From: Cloeon dipterum
Lineage: Eukaryota > Arthropoda > Insecta > Ephemeroptera > Baetidae
Length of the DNA stretch: 64,000 bases
Assembly: GCF_949628265.1 (NCBI RefSeq)
Contig: NC_088789.1
Span: 31,055,883-31,119,882 of the forward strand
Reading direction: 5' to 3'
Part shown: positions 59,901 through 64,000 of the stretch, one piece after another
Layout of the letters: each line of letters begins with the position of its first letter
Position numbering within the stretch: the first letter of the stretch is position 1
Made by a program: the position numbers and the translations under genes
Notes under the pieces: generated by a model
The model's input: the letters and a program-made list of their open reading frames with translations, nothing else
Told to the model about the DNA's origin: nothing
Databases searched by the model: none

Positions 59901-62900
59901 GTCGGGGCCCTATGGGCCGGACGGCATCGATTTAGGTACCAATCGACGCCCTTTAGAGAGGTGCATCCACCCGTGTCCGGTTTTTCAAAATCGCACAATT
60001 TTCCGAATTTTCACGATTTTTTTTCTAACAAATTTTTAAGAAAGTCGAAATTTATTAATTTTTTATTTTTAAAAATTGCTCAATCAACACGAAATGTATC
60101 TGAAATACTTTTTAGATCAAAAACGAGCCAATCCGATCAAAATCCTTGGACAAGATAGATTTTGAAATTTGAAAAACGTGATTTTTGCACTTAGTCTACA
60201 AAGATAAGCTGGTAAATCGAAAATTTGAGATATTTTTCTAACGCAGCAAAATTTAGGGGTTTGACCGACTGCAAAGCACGCGCAGGACCACCGCTGGTCA
60301 GGAAATCGATTTTCAGATTTTTCTGGCCAATAGAAAAATTGAAAAAAAATTAACGGTTTTTCAACCTTGCGCTATAAAAATGGTTTTATTTTTGTTAAAA
60401 TTCGGCCGTTCTTCCGATCGTCGCCAACGACCCCTCATTGGACACATTTCGGGAAAGGCTTTTACCTGCGTTACTCAAACAACCTTTTTCAGGGTACCCC
60501 GCGACATGAGATCCGTTCCCACGCAAATTTATATTGATTCTTCAGTAATTTAGAGTAAATTTAGCAACAATATTTGACCACTGCCTGTCACCGACCTTCC
60601 TCAAGTCCCTTGCACCCTGAGATCGGATTTGACGCTTTAATTTGGACTTATAGTAAATTTCTGCCTCAACGGAAAAGCCCAAGGGGCGACATCAGAGGAA
60701 AACTGACCCTCTGCTGGTGTTTCTTGCTCGCATCAGAGTCGCTGGTGTCCTGTCCGGACTCCTCGAGACGGTCGATGACCAGCTTGAGCTCCTCGCTGCT
60801 GTCCGAATCGGAGCTGGAGTCGTCGTCGTCGATGAACTCCTTGCTGACCGTCTTCTTGAGCGCCTTCTTGCGCGGCTCCTTGCGCAGCGACTTGCACAAC
60901 TCGCGCGAGCTCGACTTCCAGCTCTGCAGCGGCTTCGTGTTGACCACCTGCGGCGGCGGGGGCGGCGGAGGCGGCTGCTGCGGGGGCGGAGGATCCGCCG
61001 GTTTTTTCTCCTCTGCATTAGGAACGCACGGCTCCGGCCGCTTCGCCACCGTTTGCACCAGAAAAGAGATCTGGCCGCCTTTGCCGGCCATCAGCGCAGT
61101 CTTTTTCAAGTCTTCAACCTGCAAAAGAATTCAATAAAAAGATGAAATAAAATAAGAGGAAAATCAGCATCTTGAAGCTTTCGTCCGGGATTTTGGGTGT
61201 GACCTGAGCACCCTGAGGGCTTCCAAAGGGTCAAATTCTGAAAGCTCTTGACGTGACCATTTTAAAGGTGTGCAGATCTTGCAATTGGAACCAATACAGA
61301 GCCCGTCAGGCATCATTAAAGTGGCCACAAAATGGGAATTTATGAAGTTCAATTGTTTGGGGACTACCCTGACGCCAGGGTTTGATTTATAACCTGATAT
61401 GATGGTCTTAAAATGACCTCAGGAGCATGTTCTGAGGGTAAAAAGTCAACAGATCGTGCAATTTTGATTTTCTCAATTTTTATCCGAGCTCAAAGATTAC
61501 CCTTTTTCTACCTTTAACCCTTTGCTTCTCAAAATCTATAAAGTTCTACATCCTGAAAATTTCCAGGCATGATACACACATCTAGAGCAACATTATAACC
61601 CATGCTCAGAAAAAAATAAGTCCAATTTTTAGAAATTCTAAATTTAATTTAAAAATAAAAATTTCTAAAATTCGGAAATAATTAAAATATTTTTGGAAAA
61701 TACAAAATTTATTGGCCATCTAATTAGGCACATTTAGACACAAAGATAAATGTCCTAGCTTCATTAAGACTAATTTCGAAAGCTCTATGAGTAAACTTTC
61801 CCGCCATTTTTCTTTTATACCAGGTAAAAATTTTCTACGACCTTAACTCACCTTAATTTTACCGGCAGTAACAATGTGAGCGTCCTTGGTCAGGTTCTTG
61901 ACTTCCGCGATGGGCACAGCCTTGAGCAGGGTCAGCTTGGCAGGGAGGGCGGGCTCCGGGGCCGCACTCGTAGCTGCAGCAACGGAGGAGGAGGCGGAGG
62001 CGGAGCTGGAGGCGGCGGGGACGGCAGGATCGGCTGACGGCTTCTTGGGCTCGTCGCCGCTCTGCTGCACCACGCGCTCGATCGTCTCGTGGACCGAGTC
62101 CTTGCGGCCCTTCTCCTCCTCACCCTCCACCTCCGGCCGCTCCTCTTTCAACGCAGCCTCATCCTTTTTACTGTCCTGAAATTTAAATATAAAAATTAGA
62201 AACGACGTCAAGTGACATGAGGAAGGTCATTGCAGGGAAAGAGTCACAAATGTTTGCCAAATGTGCTTGGAATTACTGAAAAAGTATCAAAAACCGGCCT
62301 GGGATCGGATCTCAGGTCGCAGGGTACCCTGAAAAAATTCGTCAGGGTATTTCAGGTCAAAGCCCTGTTTGAGACGTGTCTAATGAGGGGTCTTGGGCAA
62401 AGATCGTACGAGCGGCCGAATTTTAACAAAAATAAATTCATTTCTTTGGCTCAAAGTCGAAAAACCGGAAAAAATTAATTTTAATTTTTCTATGGGCGGG
62501 AAAAATTCTAAAATTGGTTTCCAGACCGGCGGCGGACCTTTGAGTATGATAAAGTCGGTGGGAACCCATTATGGACCATAGTTTGAAAAAATGGTGAATT
62601 TTGGATTTTCCATGCAAACCGAAAATTTTTAGTTTTATAAAATACACTATTTTAAACAAAATTAATAACAATTTTACAAAACGTGCTCCATCTATTGCCT
62701 AGCTTGGATGGCGAAGCGGCATGTCTGGGAAAATCTGCGTCATGGTAAAATATTTTTGAAAATTTAAGTCTTTTTCCTAATTTTTGCAGGAAAAAAAAAT
62801 GGTAAAAAATCGAAAAATGGTTCGATTTTGGTAAATTGCACACGGACAGACTTGCCCGTCTGAGGGGCATCGATTGGTACTGGAATCGGCGCCCTACGGC

Positions 62901-64000
62901 CCATAGGGCGCCGCCTGGGCCCCAAATACAAAAATTCTAAATGTCACAAATCGCGTTTTTTTACACTTTAAAAATTTATAACTCAACTCCTATGGGTCGC
63001 AGAGTAAAAATGCAAAGTTTGTTAGACTTTTCGTAAAATTTCCCGTCAAATGGACCCTAGTTCAATCCCCGCCCGCCTCCAAATCCGCTCCATTTTAAAT
63101 TTCTTAATTATATTTATTTTTTAGATTCGCCTATTTGGATCAAAAGGTGATTCTGACTTGAAAAAACACCTCCCCACGACAAAAAGACGCAATTGCTTGA
63201 GTTTTGCGCTAATATTTGCTATTTTGCATACTTTAACGCGTCAAAATATGGAACAGGTTCGTCCAAGGGCCCTCACGGACTTGATTTGTAAAATATTTTG
63301 GCTCTGAGGACAATTTGGTTCCCAACCCTGCATTGTATCTCATACTAATATTTATTCTAACCTGCGAAGAGTCAAGTTCGAAGGGCAGTGGTGAAGAGCA
63401 GGCGGCGTCGGCGGCGGGGAGGTCGTCGTCCTCCTGCCCAGAGTGCGGATCGCCAAACAAATCAGTAGAGGCGTAGATCTGCTTTCTTCCGGACCCAGAG
63501 GCGGCGGGGGCGGCGCCGGAGGCGGCCGCGGGGGCCTCGTAGGAAGGGCTGAGGCTTTTGAAGGAGTCGGCGCTGCCGGCGGACCAGTCGAGCGAGTCTT
63601 CGGAGGGTTTGGGGGCGGCACGGCGGCCCCGCTGCTGCTTCTCCGGCTCGGGCAGGTCGATGCTGCTGGTCGACTCCTTCTTCTTGCGGCCCTTCGGCGT
63701 CGTCGGGGTCGCCGGCGACTTCTTCAGCTTCTCATCGGACAGTTTGAGGCGCGTCTCCGGCTTGAACGGCTCTGGCTCTTTGAACTCGTAGATGTCGTCG
63801 TCGTCCAGCGAGAAGAGTTCGCCCGGCTCAGACTTCGGGGGCGTGGATTCCTGCGGCTGCGGCTCGCAAGGGGCGTCCGTCGAGGACGACGCTTCCGAGG
63901 ACTTGACGGCCTTGTCGAAGCCGCGCATTTCCGAACGCAGCTGGCTCAAATTGAAGTCGCGACCCTTTCCTTGCTCGTCGTCCTCTTCCGAGCCTTTATC
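56937..64000 (-). CDS. Large acidic nuclear protein, C-terminal 793 residues; ARID4/hat-trick-like (tentative)
   Basis: Exons (minus strand) are 64000-63362 (continues outside the window), 62175-61852, 61118-60708, 59227-58893, 58836-58328 and 57100-56937. Phases 0,0,0,2,1 fit, and the stop is TAA at 56937-56939. The protein is rich in Ser, Glu, Pro, Lys and Ala, with few ordered segments: FNLSQLRSEMRGFDKAV at the window edge, DDDDIYEFKEPEPF, a Pro-rich run (PPPPPPPPQVV), several acidic SDSDSSEE tracts, RPSRYNFYAELD and a basic coiled-coil end (IDRRRKKLRRKEREG). From memory, the C-terminal IDRRRK..KKERE block and the IYEFKEPEPF block are conserved in ARID4-type Sin3-complex proteins, which carry Tudor, ARID and chromo domains N-terminally. 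Those domains would lie beyond 64000, so the assignment is unconfirmed. AATAAA lies 25 bp past the stop. A chromatin regulator role is inferred. Confidence 0.7.
57436..57711. repeat. 276 bp MITE in the last intron of the ARID4-like gene
   Basis: The outer arms GCGCGCGAAATTCGC and GCGAATTTCGCGCGC pair, then GGTCACGCCCACTTT..CAGT pairs with ACTGAGAAAGTGGGCGTGGCC, then AACAAAAATTCTTG with CAAGAATTTTATTTTTGTT. The remainder of intron 57101-58327 has CCCTGA-rich words but no other recognisable feature. Confidence 0.72.
59480..60180 (-). repeat. Dispersed repeat family D, inverted copy
   Basis: Read on the minus strand, this intron segment gives the family D series: GGTTTTTCAAAATCGC equivalents, GGCATCGA, GGGCCCCGACTGGGCCCC, TATGGGTCGTAGAG and TTCTGCGTCTT. 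It lies in the 1.5 kb intron 59228-60707; the remainder (60180-60700) holds nothing I recognise. Confidence 0.65.
61180..61490. repeat. Dispersed intronic repeat (copy 2)
   Basis: Reverse-complement partner of 22140-22470: ACTACCCTGACGCCAGGG, AGCCCGTCAGGC, GTGTGCAGATCT and TTCCAAAGGGTCAAATTCTGAAA match in inverse order. It lies in the intron 61119-61851. Confidence 0.7.
62710..63120 (+). repeat. Dispersed repeat family D, copy 4
   Basis: The landmarks are CGGCATGTCTGGGAAAA, GGTTCGATTTTGG, GGGGCATCGATTGG, GGCCCATAGGGCGCC, CCTATGGGTCGCAGAG and AAATCCGCTCCATTTT, in family order. It is in intron 62176-63361, so this gene carries two family D copies in opposite orientation. Confidence 0.65.

Overview
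The window is animal nuclear DNA, most likely from an insect with a compact genome. It is AT-rich, with intron-containing genes on both strands and many introns of only 50-80 bp. Seven protein-coding loci can be rebuilt exon by exon with consistent splice phases, plus one odorant-binding-protein (OBP) block that may belong to one of them. Short introns, a lectin array and an OBP domain would fit a mayfly-like genome, but that species-level guess rests on background knowledge and is weak. I saw no bacterial features, CRISPR array, tRNA or rRNA.

Layout. 1-3.5 kb: an unrecognised six-exon gene (minus strand) with a duplicated exon pair. 3.8-5.1 kb: a near-perfect 1.3 kb foldback palindrome. 5.1-19.9 kb: three tandem leucine-rich-repeat (LRR) genes (minus strand; 542, 535 and 542 aa), each followed 3' by the same composite of 250-300 bp repeats and a 250 bp hairpin. 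The outer two genes share an almost identical stretch that includes introns. 20.3-27.0 kb (plus strand): a secreted mosaic protein with a signal peptide, a Thr-rich mucin-like stretch and three C-type-lectin-like domains (CTLDs). It is followed by four exons encoding a full six-cysteine OBP domain spliced in phase to a fourth CTLD. 27.6-30.0 kb (plus): an RCC1-repeat/BTB protein of the RCBTB type.

30.7-51.6 kb: two diverged copies of a tandem segmental duplication. Each carries one secreted chymotrypsin-fold serine protease gene (minus strand) and long non-coding flanks with nested older repeats. The second protease copy has a 1.25 kb hAT-like insertion inside a coding exon and has lost one canonical splice donor, yet an in-frame reading of the whole gene remains possible. 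52.9-56.0 kb (minus): protein arginine methyltransferase PRMT1, complete, 375 aa. 56.9-64.0 kb (minus, 5' end outside the window): the C-terminal 793 residues of a large acidic nuclear protein, tentatively ARID4/hat-trick-like.

The best candidate for something undescribed is the OBP-CTLD fusion at 24.97-26.97 kb. All six OBP cysteines have classic spacing (25-3-41-7-8) and every exon junction keeps phase. The main uncertainty is whether it is a separate gene or the downstream half of the preceding three-CTLD gene. The other genes are not obviously linked in function; the unifying theme of the window is tandem duplication accompanied by foldback and miniature transposable elements.
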